The position numbers were made by a program, and so were the translations under genes. A DNA stretch of 36,375 bases from contig NZ_CAVK010000042.1 of assembly GCF_000382885.1 (NCBI RefSeq), positions 1 through 36,375 of the forward strand, written 5' to 3'. Below, piece by piece: positions 8,310-16,780 of the stretch. Under the pieces are notes generated by a model. The model saw only the letters and a program-made list of their open reading frames with translations. It was not told the DNA's origin and made no database searches. Numbering within the stretch: position 1 is the stretch's first letter; every line of letters begins with the position of its first letter. This DNA comes from Sphingobium indicum BiD32 (GTDB taxonomy: Bacteria > Pseudomonadota > Alphaproteobacteria > Sphingomonadales > Sphingomonadaceae).

Positions 8310-9132
8310 CTTCACGGCGCTGCGCGCTGCGACATGCGCGTTCGCGCTGGTCCTGAGCGGCAGCGCAGCCTTGGCTACGCCCGATGACGTCAGTGAAATC
8401 GGCGGCCAAGCCGATGCCAAGGCGCTCAACCAAGCGGCAGACGTGGCCCAGCGTCAGTTGCGCCAGACCTTTACCAACCTCCAGTTCGACGAGTTCGAAC
8501 TCTCGCCGGTCAAGGGTGCGATCTACCAGGCGGTCGCAGGCGGTCGCATGATCTATTACGCCCCGGCCAGCGAACATATCCTGTTTGCGACGATATTCGA
8601 CCGCAACGGCGTCAATCTGACCGCGCTTGCCCAGCAGGTCAGTACCGCGAAGCGGCTCCAGGTGATCGATCCCGCCCAAGCGCTGGGCATCGGCCCCGCC
8701 GATGCGCCGACCGTGATCGAGTTCACCGATCCCGATTGCCCATATTGCCGCGCGCTCGACAAGTTCTGGGCAGCCAAGGCGGCCGAAGGCAAGCCGGTGC
8801 GACGGATGATCTATTTCGTCAGCGGCATTCATCCCGATGCCGCTGCGAAGGCCGAGCACATCTTGTGCTCGGCCAACAAGGAAGCGGCGTTCCGCGCGAT
8901 CTATGCGGGCTCCGCGCCCAAGGTACTCATGACCTGCGAGACGGGCGCGGCCAAGATCAAGGCCGATGCCGAAACCGTTCGCAAGCTGGGCATTGGCGGT
9001 ACGCCGACCCTCATCATCGATGGCAAGCTCGTGTCGGGCTTCCAGCAGGCCGAACTCGAAGTCTTTCTCGAAGGCCAAAACAGCACGGCCCACAGGGAAC
9101 CCACGACAGAGCCATCCCATGCGCCGAACTGA
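8293..9132 (+). CDS. dsbC: DsbC-like periplasmic disulfide isomerase
   Basis: A 279-residue exported protein: signal peptide at about 1-28 (ending SAALA), an N-terminal dimerisation-like domain with FDEFELSPVKGAIYQAVAGG, and a thioredoxin-fold domain. The redox site is CPYC (Cys149, Cys152) in FTDPDCPYCRALDKFW; the cis-Pro loop is GIGGTPTLII. DsbC proteins shuffle wrong disulfides in periplasmic proteins. F-type transfer clusters often carry one because TraU, TraN and TraH are Cys-rich. AGGAAA lies upstream of ATG 8293. A 20-residue C-terminal tail rich in Thr, Glu and Pro is extra to the fold. A hairpin and 205 bp separate it from the pilin-like gene. Confidence 0.9.
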   Translation: MAKPANFTALRAATCAFALVLSGSAALATPDDVSEIGGQADAKALNQAADVAQRQLRQTFTNLQFDEFELSPVKGAIYQAVAGGRMIYYAPASEHILFATIFDRNGVNLTALAQQVSTAKRLQVIDPAQALGIGPADAPTVIEFTDPDCPYCRALDKFWAAKAAEGKPVRRMIYFVSGIHPDAAAKAEHILCSANKEAAFRAIYAGSAPKVLMTCETGAAKIKADAETVRKLGIGGTPTLIIDGKLVSGFQQAELEVFLEGQNSTAHREPTTEPSHAPN

Positions 9133-9182
9133 CACAGGGCACCGGCCTGCCGATCCCCTTCCCCCTCACATGGCGGACGCCT

Positions 9183-9216
9183 TCTGCCTGGCCGGATCGG
9201 CCGGAAGCCAGGCGGA
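9183..9216 (+). other. Stable hairpin between dsbC and the pilin gene
   Basis: TCTGCCTGGC (9183-9192) pairs with GCCAGGCGGA (9207-9216) in a 10-bp stem with one G-T pair, and the enclosed bases can add a CGG/CCG inner stem. It lies in the 205-bp gap between the dsbC-like gene and the pilin gene, which has no ORF of its own. There is no T-run, so it is more likely an mRNA processing or stability structure than an intrinsic terminator. Confidence 0.45.
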
Positions 9217-9337
9217 CCGGAATGCCGGCGGTCGCGGCGCTTTCCAGGAGCCGTCCACCGCAGCCGTCGGCCGACAGCGATCACCATCGATGGCGGCAGG
9301 CAGAACCCCGGACGGTTCCATCATCAGGAGTACGAAA

Positions 9338-9664
9338 ATGATCCGGAATTTCGGCAAACACGCGCTGGGCCCTGCACTTGGAATCGCCAATATCGGCGTC
9401 CCTTTGGCCTTGTTCGCGTTGGTGGGCGGCGCTGCCCATGCATTTACCGCGCCCGCCGTGGGCGACCTTGGTTACGACATCTACGACATCGTGGTAAACA
9501 AGGGGGTCAAGGGCCCGCTCGGTTTCGTCGGCGGTGTCGCGGCTTTCCTCTTCGGCGTTTCGCGGCTGTTTTCCAACATCATGGTCGGCATCCCGACCAT
9601 CGTTGCCGCCGTCGCGCTGATCAAATCGGATTCGATCCTCCAGACCTTCGGCATGGTGATCTGA
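9338..9664 (+). CDS. traA: Pilin-like protein (TraA/VirB2 type)
   Basis: Encodes 108 residues from ATG 9338 with AGGAG 7 bases upstream. A long leader with a hydrophobic stretch (IGVPLALFALVGGAAHAF) ends in an AHA-type signal peptidase site near residue 35, and the mature part of about 73 residues has two hydrophobic helices: GPLGFVGGVAAFLFGVSRLF and MVGIPTIVAAVALI. Small exported two-helix proteins immediately upstream of traL are the pilus subunit in F-type systems (propilin about 120 residues, mature about 70). The family is hardly conserved in sequence, so the call rests on topology and position. Hairpins on both sides of the gene fit the need for far more pilin than other Tra proteins. 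Confidence 0.65.
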   Translation: MIRNFGKHALGPALGIANIGVPLALFALVGGAAHAFTAPAVGDLGYDIYDIVVNKGVKGPLGFVGGVAAFLFGVSRLFSNIMVGIPTIVAAVALIKSDSILQTFGMVI

Positions 9665-9728
9665 ATCCCATGGGGGCCAAGCCCGTCCGCGTGTGGACCC
9701 AGCGCCGGTGAAACCCCCGATACGCTGG

Positions 9729-9745
9729 AGGCCGATGGTCGGCCT
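9729..9745 (+). other. Stem-loop downstream of the pilin gene
   Basis: AGGCCGA-TGG-TCGGCCT is a perfect 7-bp stem with a 3-base loop, 65 bp after the pilin stop and 51 bp before traL, in a 131-bp gap without an ORF. Without a T-run it is a weak terminator at best; it is well placed to protect a processed pilin mRNA and lower downstream expression. Confidence 0.5.
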
Positions 9746-9795
9746 TCGGAAATGACCCCTGACGACGGGTGTCATGAAGCAGGAGGAGAAGGGCT

Positions 9796-10062
9796 TTGGA
9801 CGAGCGTCTGCCCCAGTATCTGCACGGCCCGGTCCAGATTCTCTGGTTTGGTTCGGACGAGTTCATTCTGGTCATGTCGACCATCTTCGTCGCGGTCATC
9901 GTCGGCGGAATGGTCGGCTGGATGCTTATCCTCGCCCTTCTCCTTTTCATCCCCTGGAAGCGCACCAAGCCGCGCGGGTTTCTCTCGCACCTCACCTGGC
10001 GGTGGGGCCTGGTCCGCTTCCGTCATTATCCGGGTCCGACCCAGACCCGCTTTTACGAGTGA
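9796..10062 (+). CDS. traL: Conjugal transfer protein TraL
   Basis: Encodes 88 residues starting at TTG 9796, supported by AGGAGGAG (9781-9788). It begins DERLPQYLHGPVQILWFGSD, has two adjacent hydrophobic segments (FILVMSTIFVAVIVGGMVGW and MLILALLLFIP) and a basic C-terminus WRWGLVRFRHYPGPTQTRFYE. Size, topology and the RYxxxP/RxFYE-like end match TraL, the inner-membrane VirB3 equivalent that joins the TraC ATPase and pilin export. It directly precedes traE, as in F. Confidence 0.88.
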   Translation: MDERLPQYLHGPVQILWFGSDEFILVMSTIFVAVIVGGMVGWMLILALLLFIPWKRTKPRGFLSHLTWRWGLVRFRHYPGPTQTRFYE

Positions 10063-10070
10063 GGATACCC

Positions 10071-10709
10071 ATGCCCTTCCTCAAACGCCGAACCGGCGCA
10101 CACGACGATCCCCTGGCCGGAAAACCGGCAAGCTTCGGCATCCACCGCTATCTGCAGGGCTCGGCGAACCTGTTCGAAGAGAACCGGCTGCTCAAATTCG
10201 CGATTGCCGGCATGTTCGGGGTGACCGCGGTGCTGGGCACGCTGATCTACACCACCAACCAGAACCAGCGCACGGTAATCGTGCCGTTCGGGGCATCGGG
10301 CGACCTCTATATCACCGGCAACGCGCCATCGGCAGCGTACCTGCGAACCATGACCCGCAACATCGTCAGCCTCGCGGGCACCTATTCGGCCTATTCCGCC
10401 GACAAGCAGTTCCAGGAGCTGCTGAGCCTCGCGCACCCCAGCGCCTATAATGGCATGCGGGATACCCTGAACGCCATCCTCGACGAGCTTGCCGACAATC
10501 CGACGCTGTCGATCGCTACTTATATCCGCCCCGACCAGCCTGTCACCTGGACCGCGAGTGACATCGTCGTGCCGGTCGAGAAGGTCCGCGTCATCGGCGG
10601 CGTGATCCGCAAGTTTCGCGGCAATCTGCGCATCGGTTACGCGATCGACAATGGCCGCTTCTGGCTCACCCAGCTCACCGAGGAAAATTTCGATGCCGAA
10701 ACCCGGTAA
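10071..10709 (+). CDS. traE: Conjugal transfer protein TraE
   Basis: A 212-residue protein from ATG 10071, 8 bases after traL. After a cytoplasmic N-terminus with IHRYLQGSANLFEENRLLKF it has one membrane helix (AIAGMFGVTAVLGTLIYT) and a periplasmic domain beginning NQRTVIVPF, then VSLAGTYSAYSADKQFQELL and KVRVIGGVIRKFRGNLRIGY. This is the TraE / VirB8-like organisation: an inner-membrane protein assembling the conjugation channel. It overlaps traK by 17 bases. Confidence 0.92.
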   Translation: MPFLKRRTGAHDDPLAGKPASFGIHRYLQGSANLFEENRLLKFAIAGMFGVTAVLGTLIYTTNQNQRTVIVPFGASGDLYITGNAPSAAYLRTMTRNIVSLAGTYSAYSADKQFQELLSLAHPSAYNGMRDTLNAILDELADNPTLSIATYIRPDQPVTWTASDIVVPVEKVRVIGGVIRKFRGNLRIGYAIDNGRFWLTQLTEENFDAETR

Positions 10710-11478
10710 ACGGCGCAGCTCACGCGCAAGATCGGCTGTGCTGCTGACCGCAGTCGCCTTGTTGCACACGGCCCCCGCCATGGCTCAGCCCATGATCGCC
10801 CTGCCCGATCAGACGAGCAGCATCCGCCTGTCCAACCGCGACATCAATCATGTCGTCTGCCTGGGCGGCGAGATCGAGGAGGTCAAATTCTCCACCGAAA
10901 AAGCGATCGCGGTCGAGAAAGCCGGGTCGGACGCCTGGATCAAGTTTCTGGTCAAGGAAACTGACGATGCGGGGATCACAACCCGCAGCTATGTGACCAG
11001 CCCGTCGGAATTCTTCATTGCCTGCAACGGGGCGATCTATCCGCTCTATGCCGAGCCGTCGGATATCCCGGCGCAGACGGTCACGCTCGCCCCCGGCGCA
11101 CCCCAGCGCGCCAAGACCAATGCCGATCTGCTCGGACCGCTGGTCGAGGAAGATCGCGCAGTGTCGATTACGCTCGCGCTGCTACAGGACCGGGTGCCGG
11201 CAAGCTTTGCCGAAGTCGCGCCGCGCGGCGGCAGTATCGCGCTTGCAGGTCTCCCCGCCGCCTCGCTCTACGAGCGCCGGCGCGTCGAGATCGAGGGCGC
11301 GGGGCTTTCCGCATCCGAATATCTGGTGAGCGCGGCCAGTGACGCCGCGTTCGATGAGCGGGCTTTCCTCACCCCCACACTCGGCGCCCAGATCTTTGCT
11401 GTTACGCTCGACCGGCTTGTCCTCAAAGCGGGCGAAACCGCGCGCCTCATCGTCATTCGCCGGGGAGAGGTGCAATGA
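10693..11478 (+). CDS. traK: Outer-membrane core protein TraK (secretin-like)
   Basis: A 261-residue exported protein; the start ATG 10693 lies inside the traE end with AGGAAA upstream. A signal peptide (AVLLTAVALLHTAPAMA, cleaved at about residue 31) is followed by a beta-rich domain containing IRLSNRDINHVVCLGGEI, typical of the VirB9-like N-domain, and a C-terminal domain ending LVLKAGETARLIVIRRGE. TraK forms the outer-membrane core complex with TraB and TraV. The stop overlaps the traB ATG (ATGA), so the core genes are translated in step. Confidence 0.92.
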   Translation: MPKPGKRRSSRARSAVLLTAVALLHTAPAMAQPMIALPDQTSSIRLSNRDINHVVCLGGEIEEVKFSTEKAIAVEKAGSDAWIKFLVKETDDAGITTRSYVTSPSEFFIACNGAIYPLYAEPSDIPAQTVTLAPGAPQRAKTNADLLGPLVEEDRAVSITLALLQDRVPASFAEVAPRGGSIALAGLPAASLYERRRVEIEGAGLSASEYLVSAASDAAFDERAFLTPTLGAQIFAVTLDRLVLKAGETARLIVIRRGEVQ

Positions 11479-12830
11479 GCGCCGACGACAAATCTGTGCC
11501 TGATGCGCGTCCACTGCCCGGTGTCGATACGACCGGCGCGCAAGATCCCTACCGGGCACATCTTGCCGAACAGGCAGCCGCCGACAGTACCTTCGCGCGT
11601 GGCCCCGCCCTGCTCGATTGGAAAGCCCGCTGGGATGTGCTCGGCTCCACCGCCAAGCTCCGGGTCAAGCAGGCGGCGCTCGCCGGGGCCATCGGCGTGC
11701 TTGGTTACGGACTTTATGCGGCAAGCTCGAGCAGCAACAAGCCCGAATCCGCCGCGCCCGCCGCTTCCAAGCTCGACATGGGCGCAGGGCTTCGCGGTGA
11801 CAGCCTCGAGGTCAAGCTGCGCGGGGACTTCGAAAAAATCCTCGGCGGCCAGCAGCTGCTCGGCGACCGGGTCACGGCGATCGAGGAAGGCAAGCTGCCA
11901 CAACATGGGGCGGGTACCGATGCGGGTGCCACCGGCGCAGACATGGGCGGCGATGGCGGCGCGCTGCCGCCCGCACTTCCCGGCTCTGCGCCTGCCTATC
12001 CACCCTCAGCGTCAGGGGCTGGCGGCGGCGACGCAGGATTGCCCGCACCGCCGTCAATACCCGCGCCTCCAGCGGCGCCCCCTGCCCCGCCGATCGAGAA
12101 AGTCGTGGGATCGATCGGGGCCGCCACCAGCCCGGTCCTGCCCAAGGACGCATCAGGAACGGGGGCGGATTCGAAAAAAAAGAATCGGACGATCTATTTG
12201 CCGCCTGGTTTCATGAAAGCACGGCTCCTGACCGGGGTGGACGCGCTGGCGAGCCGGGACGCGACCTCGAACCCGGAACCGGTGATCGCGCGCGTCCAGG
12301 CCCCCGCCGTGCTCCCCAATGACGTCAAGGCCAACCTCTCGGGCTGCTTCGTCATCGGCAATGCGACCGGGAGCCTGGCCAAGGAGCGGGTCGAGGTCCA
12401 GCTGGTGAGCCTGTCCTGTGTCGATTTCGACGAGCATTCGGTCGTCGATCAACCGGTCAAGGGCTTCTTCGTCGATGCCGATGGCAAGAAGGGCCTGTCG
12501 GGCAAGGTGGTGACCCGCGCCGGTGCCGCGCTCGCCCGCAGCTTCATTGCCGGCACGATCAGCGGCATCAGCCAGTCGGTCGAGAATACTTTCGGCCAAA
12601 CCTCGACCTCAGCGCTCGGTTCGGTCCGCACGCTGAATGCCGGGGACGCCGCCAAGACCGGCATTGCCGGCGGCCTGTCCAAATCGTCCGACAAGCTGAC
12701 CGACTTCTATCTCGATCTCGCCCGCCAGGCGGGCCCGGTCGTCGAGGTCGGCGCGGCCAAGGAGGTGGTCGTGGTGATCCAGGAGGGCGTCACCCTCGAA
12801 ATCAAACCCAGCGCCGGGAGCAAATTCTGA
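11475..12830 (+). CDS. traB: Conjugal transfer core protein TraB
   Basis: A 451-residue bitopic protein: a cytoplasmic N-terminus of about 65 residues, one membrane helix (AALAGAIGVLGYGLYAAS, about 67-84), a long Pro/Gly/Ala-rich periplasmic linker (about 140-225), and a C-terminal VirB10/TrbI-like domain from FMKARLLTGVDALASRD onward. The latter has VIARVQAPAVLPNDVKANLSGCFVIGN, VVTRAGAALARSF and the final VVVVIQEGVTLEI. TraB spans from the inner membrane to the outer-membrane core. Lengths fit F TraB (about 475). It overlaps traK and touches traV. Confidence 0.95.
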   Translation: MSADDKSVPDARPLPGVDTTGAQDPYRAHLAEQAAADSTFARGPALLDWKARWDVLGSTAKLRVKQAALAGAIGVLGYGLYAASSSSNKPESAAPAASKLDMGAGLRGDSLEVKLRGDFEKILGGQQLLGDRVTAIEEGKLPQHGAGTDAGATGADMGGDGGALPPALPGSAPAYPPSASGAGGGDAGLPAPPSIPAPPAAPPAPPIEKVVGSIGAATSPVLPKDASGTGADSKKKNRTIYLPPGFMKARLLTGVDALASRDATSNPEPVIARVQAPAVLPNDVKANLSGCFVIGNATGSLAKERVEVQLVSLSCVDFDEHSVVDQPVKGFFVDADGKKGLSGKVVTRAGAALARSFIAGTISGISQSVENTFGQTSTSALGSVRTLNAGDAAKTGIAGGLSKSSDKLTDFYLDLARQAGPVVEVGAAKEVVVVIQEGVTLEIKPSAGSKF

Positions 12831-13525
12831 TGCGCACGTCCCCCTACCGCTCTGGAGTATCCGCCATGCCATCTCCCTCCAATGCCTCGCGGCCCCGCCG
12901 CCCGGCGCGGCGCCTGCTGATCCTGATCGCCGCAGTCGCGCCGCTTTCGGGCTGCGCAACGGTCGGCTCGATCATGTCGCCCTATTCGGAGAAGTTCTCC
13001 TGCAAGAACGCCGATCACGGCCAGTGCATCCATCCCGAGAAAGCCTATGAGGACGCGGTCGCAGGACGCAGGTCCCGCTCGGATCCCGCCGTCACCCGCG
13101 ACAAGAAGCTGCTGCGCGATCCGGGAGGAATGCAGGCAGACGGTACGCCCGGCACCGGCGCGTCGGCGCAGGGCGGCGGCAAGGCAATGCCCGGCGCTTA
13201 TGCCGGATACCGCGACAGCGTCTATCGCGAGTTGCAGGGCCTGATCGACCAGCCTGTCACGCCGATGCTCAAACCCAGCCAGGCGGTGCGCACGCTGATC
13301 CTGCCCTATGCCGACCGCCAGCGTCCCGACCGGCTCTATATGCCGCGATACGTCTATTCGATCCTCGAGCGACCCTCCTGGGTGGTGGGCGGCTATCTGG
13401 TCGAGCCGCTGTCACCCGCGGCCCAGCTCCCGGTATTGGGCCAGCTGCGCGAGCGGAGCACGGATGCCGCCGATCCGGTCGTACCTGCCTTACCTGTCAC
13501 ACCCGCCAAGGAGCCCCGTCGATGA
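12830..13525 (+). CDS. traV: Outer-membrane lipoprotein TraV
   Basis: Up to 231 residues. I use ATG 12830, coupled to the traB stop (TGATG); an internal ATG at 12866 with GGAG upstream would give a shorter leader. A basic N-terminus and hydrophobic stretch end in the lipobox LSGC, followed by ATVGSIMSPYSEKFSCKNAD and GQCIHPEKAYEDA; the pair of Cys after the lipid anchor is typical of TraV (VirB7-like). The C-terminal half has QAVRTLILPYADRQRPDRLYMPRYVY, a conserved TraV block. It anchors the TraK/TraB core in the outer membrane. The stop overlaps traC. Confidence 0.9.
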   Translation: MRTSPYRSGVSAMPSPSNASRPRRPARRLLILIAAVAPLSGCATVGSIMSPYSEKFSCKNADHGQCIHPEKAYEDAVAGRRSRSDPAVTRDKKLLRDPGGMQADGTPGTGASAQGGGKAMPGAYAGYRDSVYRELQGLIDQPVTPMLKPSQAVRTLILPYADRQRPDRLYMPRYVYSILERPSWVVGGYLVEPLSPAAQLPVLGQLRERSTDAADPVVPALPVTPAKEPRR

Positions 13526-16062
13526 ACGGGTCCACCAGCGACACCGGCGGCATAACCTTTGCCGCCTTGCGCCGCAGCGTCGCGCGCGATTCCTATTCAG
13601 ATCATCTGCCGCTGGTCGCCTGGGTCGAGGAGGAGGCTGCGTTCCTGACCATCGACGATGGCTGGGGCTATGCCTGGGAGATGGTGCCGAGCGCCTATAT
13701 GTTCACCCATGTTCACAGCGCCTTGCTCGGCCTTCTGAACATTCACTTTGAACCGGGCACAGTGCTTCAGATTCACACTTTCGCCGATCCGCTGATCGAC
13801 GATGCGCTTGATGCCTATCTGGCCTTGAAGACCCGCGACGATCCGTTGATTCAGGCATCCGCAAAACGCACCTACGACTATCTGCGTGAGGGCCGGCACG
13901 GGCTGGAGGCACTCCATGGCATCCCGATCCGCAATTTCCGCACGATCCTGGCCGTCAAGACAAGGCTACCGCTGGGATCCGATACGAGGCGGCAGATCGA
14001 GGAGCAGCTTTCCAAGCTCGGGATCGTTCCCCTGCCGCCCGAAGAAATCATGGCCTTCTACCGGCGCATCTTCAACGGCGTGTTCAGCGCCGCGCCGGGC
14101 AGTTTCGTCAATGGCGCCAGCGACGGCGGGGTGCCAATCCCCTTGCGCAAGCAGATCATCGACGCTGGCCCCGATCTGCGCTTCGAAGGCCCCGAGGTGT
14201 TTCTGGGCGGTCAGGTCGCGCGCTGCCTCACCCCCAAGGCGCCCGCCCGGCGGATCAGCGCCGAGCGCGCCAACCGACTGACCGGCGGCATGCGCGGCAG
14301 CTCCGAGGACAGCGATCAGATCGGCGGTCCATTCCTCTATACGCTCAATGTCCTGTTCGATCATTCGGCCTTCGAGATCCACAAGCGCGCGCAGATCCTC
14401 TCGGCGCAAAAGGCCGCCGGTTCCTTCGCGGTCGAGGTCGGCAAGCAGATTGAGGAGATCGGCTGGGTGCTTGATGAGGTGGGCAACAGCCGCTTCGTGC
14501 GGGTGATCCCGACGGTCTGGGTGTTCGGCCAGACCCGCGCCCAGGCCCGCGAAATGGCGGCCCGCGCCAAGCGTCTGTGGGAAAGCGAACCCCTGCCCTT
14601 CATGATGCAGGAGGAGAGCTACCTCAACCCCGTGCTCCTACCGATGAGCCTGCCGTTCGGGCTCTATCCCGACACCAAGACGCTGCGCATGCTCGAGCGC
14701 GACTTCCGCATGCCGGTGAAGGCCGCCGTGCTGATGGCGCCGATCCAGACCGACTTCAGGGGCGGCGGCCGTCCGGCACTGCTCTATACGGGGCGCAAGG
14801 GCCAGCTGATCACGCTCGACCTGTTCGATCCGCGCATCAACAATTACAATTTCATCGTCTCGGCCGAGAGCGGCGCGGGCAAGAGCTTCCTGCTCAACAA
14901 TCTGTGCCAGCAGTATTATGCGAGCGGCGCGCTCATCCGCATCATCGATATCGGCGGTTCCTACCGCAAGCTCTGCACGCTCTGCTCGGGCCGCTATATC
15001 GACATCGGCGAGGAACGGTTGGTGCTCAACCCGTTCGACATGGGGCTGGCGCTCGACGGCGAGGACAAGCAGTCGGCGATCGCCATGGCGGTCGCGATCG
15101 TCGCCGAGATGGCCAATGCCGCAACCCGCAAGGGGGTGTCGTCAGCGCAGTGGAACCTGATCAAGTCCGCCGTACAGTGGACCATCGAGGGTGGCCATGC
15201 CGAGCGCGGGATCGACGCGGTGCGCGATTGGCTCGGCGCCTATCCGGCGCAGATATCGAGTGAGCTCGACCGGGTCGATCATCTGGTTCCGGTGGCGCGC
15301 GAGCTTGCCTTCAACTTGCGCGATTTCGGGTCGGACGGGGCTTACGGCCATTATTTCAACGGACCTTCGACGCTCGACATTTCCAGCGACGAATTCGTGG
15401 TGCTCGAACTCGAGCGGCTGAAAAACATTCCCGACCTGTTCAACGTGGTCGTGATGGTGGTGGTCAATGCCGTCACCCAGGAGCTGTACTTGTCGGGACG
15501 CGACCGGCCGCGCTTCGTGCTCTGCGATGAAGCCGCGCAGTTCATGACCCGCACCGACGGGCAGGATCTGTCGCGCCTCGCCGAGGCGTTCGGGCAAGGC
15601 TATCGGCGCGCGCGCAAATATCAGGGCAGCTTCGGCATCGTCATGCAGTCGATGAACGATCTGCTGTTGTTCGGCGGAACCGGCCAGGTCATTCTCGAAA
15701 ATGCCGCGACCCGGTTTCTCCTGCAAGGCTCGACCTATGACAAGGCGGTCGAGAACAAGATCCTCGACTATTCGGGCTTCGTGTTGGAGCTGCTGAAATC
15801 GGTCCGCAACAACAAGCCCAATTACAGCGAGGTGTTCATCGATAGCCCGCTGGGCCTGGGCATCGCGCGGCTTGTGGTCGATCCGTTCAGCTACTGGATC
15901 AACACCTCGGCCCCGACCGAAGTCGCCGCCTTCGAAGCGCTGCTGCGGCTCGGCCGCTCACCGCTCGAAGCGGTCTGCGAACTGGCCGGTGTCGACCCTG
16001 CCGAGATCCTCGGCCAGCGCCCGCCGCTGCGCCTCGCCAGCACCGTGCAGGAGGCGCTGTGA
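13522..16062 (+). CDS. traC: Type IV secretion ATPase TraC
   Basis: An 846-residue VirB4-family ATPase powering pilus assembly at the inner membrane. The N-terminal half is the TraC-specific domain (from PLVAWVEEEAAFLTIDDGWG). The AAA-type motor has Walker A in SAESGAGKSFLLNN with Lys454, and Walker B RFVLCDEAAQFM with Asp669-Glu670; RDFGSDGAYGHYF and RRARKYQGSFGIVMQSMNDLL are further family landmarks. Length agrees with F TraC (about 875). Both ends overlap neighbours, traV upstream (ATGA) and a small membrane gene downstream. All catalytic motifs are intact, so the machine looks functional. Confidence 0.96.
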   Translation: MNGSTSDTGGITFAALRRSVARDSYSDHLPLVAWVEEEAAFLTIDDGWGYAWEMVPSAYMFTHVHSALLGLLNIHFEPGTVLQIHTFADPLIDDALDAYLALKTRDDPLIQASAKRTYDYLREGRHGLEALHGIPIRNFRTILAVKTRLPLGSDTRRQIEEQLSKLGIVPLPPEEIMAFYRRIFNGVFSAAPGSFVNGASDGGVPIPLRKQIIDAGPDLRFEGPEVFLGGQVARCLTPKAPARRISAERANRLTGGMRGSSEDSDQIGGPFLYTLNVLFDHSAFEIHKRAQILSAQKAAGSFAVEVGKQIEEIGWVLDEVGNSRFVRVIPTVWVFGQTRAQAREMAARAKRLWESEPLPFMMQEESYLNPVLLPMSLPFGLYPDTKTLRMLERDFRMPVKAAVLMAPIQTDFRGGGRPALLYTGRKGQLITLDLFDPRINNYNFIVSAESGAGKSFLLNNLCQQYYASGALIRIIDIGGSYRKLCTLCSGRYIDIGEERLVLNPFDMGLALDGEDKQSAIAMAVAIVAEMANAATRKGVSSAQWNLIKSAVQWTIEGGHAERGIDAVRDWLGAYPAQISSELDRVDHLVPVARELAFNLRDFGSDGAYGHYFNGPSTLDISSDEFVVLELERLKNIPDLFNVVVMVVVNAVTQELYLSGRDRPRFVLCDEAAQFMTRTDGQDLSRLAEAFGQGYRRARKYQGSFGIVMQSMNDLLLFGGTGQVILENAATRFLLQGSTYDKAVENKILDYSGFVLELLKSVRNNKPNYSEVFIDSPLGLGIARLVVDPFSYWINTSAPTEVAAFEALLRLGRSPLEAVCELAGVDPAEILGQRPPLRLASTVQEAL

Positions 16063-16388
16063 TGCGCTCCAAGCACCCCCATTCCGACCAGTTCCCGTTC
16101 GACTGGAGCACGGATGCCGAACTCGAGCGCATGATCGAGGCGCGCGTCGCGATCCGCGCCGAAGCCGCGGCTTTGCGCTGGCGGTTCCGGCTGATCCTGA
16201 TCGAATCCACGCTGATGGCGGGGCTCGTGCTGGCTGCCGGTTTCGCGCTGCATCAACCGTCTGCGCTGGTGCTGCGCGGCGCGGCCACCGTCGGGGTCGC
16301 CTGCCTGGTTAGCGGCTTGCTGCTGATCGGCCTCTCAGGCCTCTCCGGCCATCTGGCCGCGCGCTATCGCCACTGGAGGAACCAATGA
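16062..16388 (+). CDS. Small two-helix membrane protein 1 (after traC)
   Basis: About 108 residues from ATG 16062, overlapping the traC stop by one base, with AGGAGG about 8 bases upstream; GTG 16059 is an alternative. A soluble N-terminus (HPHSDQFPFDWSTDAELERM) is followed by a charged helix and two hydrophobic segments, LILIESTLMAGLVLAAGFAL and AATVGVACLVSGLLLIGLSG. I do not recognise the family. F-like clusters have trbI between traC and traW, but this sequence shows no TrbI features I can identify. It is the first of three overlapping small membrane genes in that slot. Confidence 0.75.
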   Translation: MRSKHPHSDQFPFDWSTDAELERMIEARVAIRAEAAALRWRFRLILIESTLMAGLVLAAGFALHQPSALVLRGAATVGVACLVSGLLLIGLSGLSGHLAARYRHWRNQ

Positions 16389-16780
16389 CCACCCCTGCAT
16401 TCGCGAACGGCAGCGCCCGCACGCTGCATTGCCCATTTGCCGGCCGCCACGCGGACGAGTCGCCCCACGATTTCCTGCTGCGTCGCCACGACGAAATGGG
16501 CACCGAACTCGCCCTGCTGCATCGGCAAGTCGAATTCCAGACCGAGTGCTTGCGTGAAGCGCGCTGGGCAGCCCATCGCAGCACGCAATGGCTGATCGCC
16601 GCAGCCGCACTCGACGCTTGCATTTCCCTGATGATCTTCCTGACATGGGCGCTGGCCGTCCTGCCGGCATCGCTCGCGGTGCTTGGCGTCGTGGCGCTCG
16701 TCAGTGGCAACCTGATCGTTATCGGTATGCCGGCACTCGAACGGGCTCTCGGACGCATTCGCACATGGCGGCGGGCATGA
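16385..16780 (+). CDS. Small membrane protein 2 (traC-traW interval)
   Basis: Encodes 131 residues from ATG 16385, overlapping the preceding stop (ATGA). The first half is soluble with a probable coiled helix (HDEMGTELALLHRQVEFQTECLREARWAAH), the second half has two membrane segments: AAAALDACISLMIFLTWALAV and LPASLAVLGVVALVSGNLIVIG. The layout (helical cytosolic part then a membrane hairpin) repeats that of its neighbour upstream, which suggests a related role or an old duplication, though identity is too low to be sure. Function unknown. Confidence 0.72.
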   Translation: MTTPAFANGSARTLHCPFAGRHADESPHDFLLRRHDEMGTELALLHRQVEFQTECLREARWAAHRSTQWLIAAAALDACISLMIFLTWALAVLPASLAVLGVVALVSGNLIVIGMPALERALGRIRTWRRA

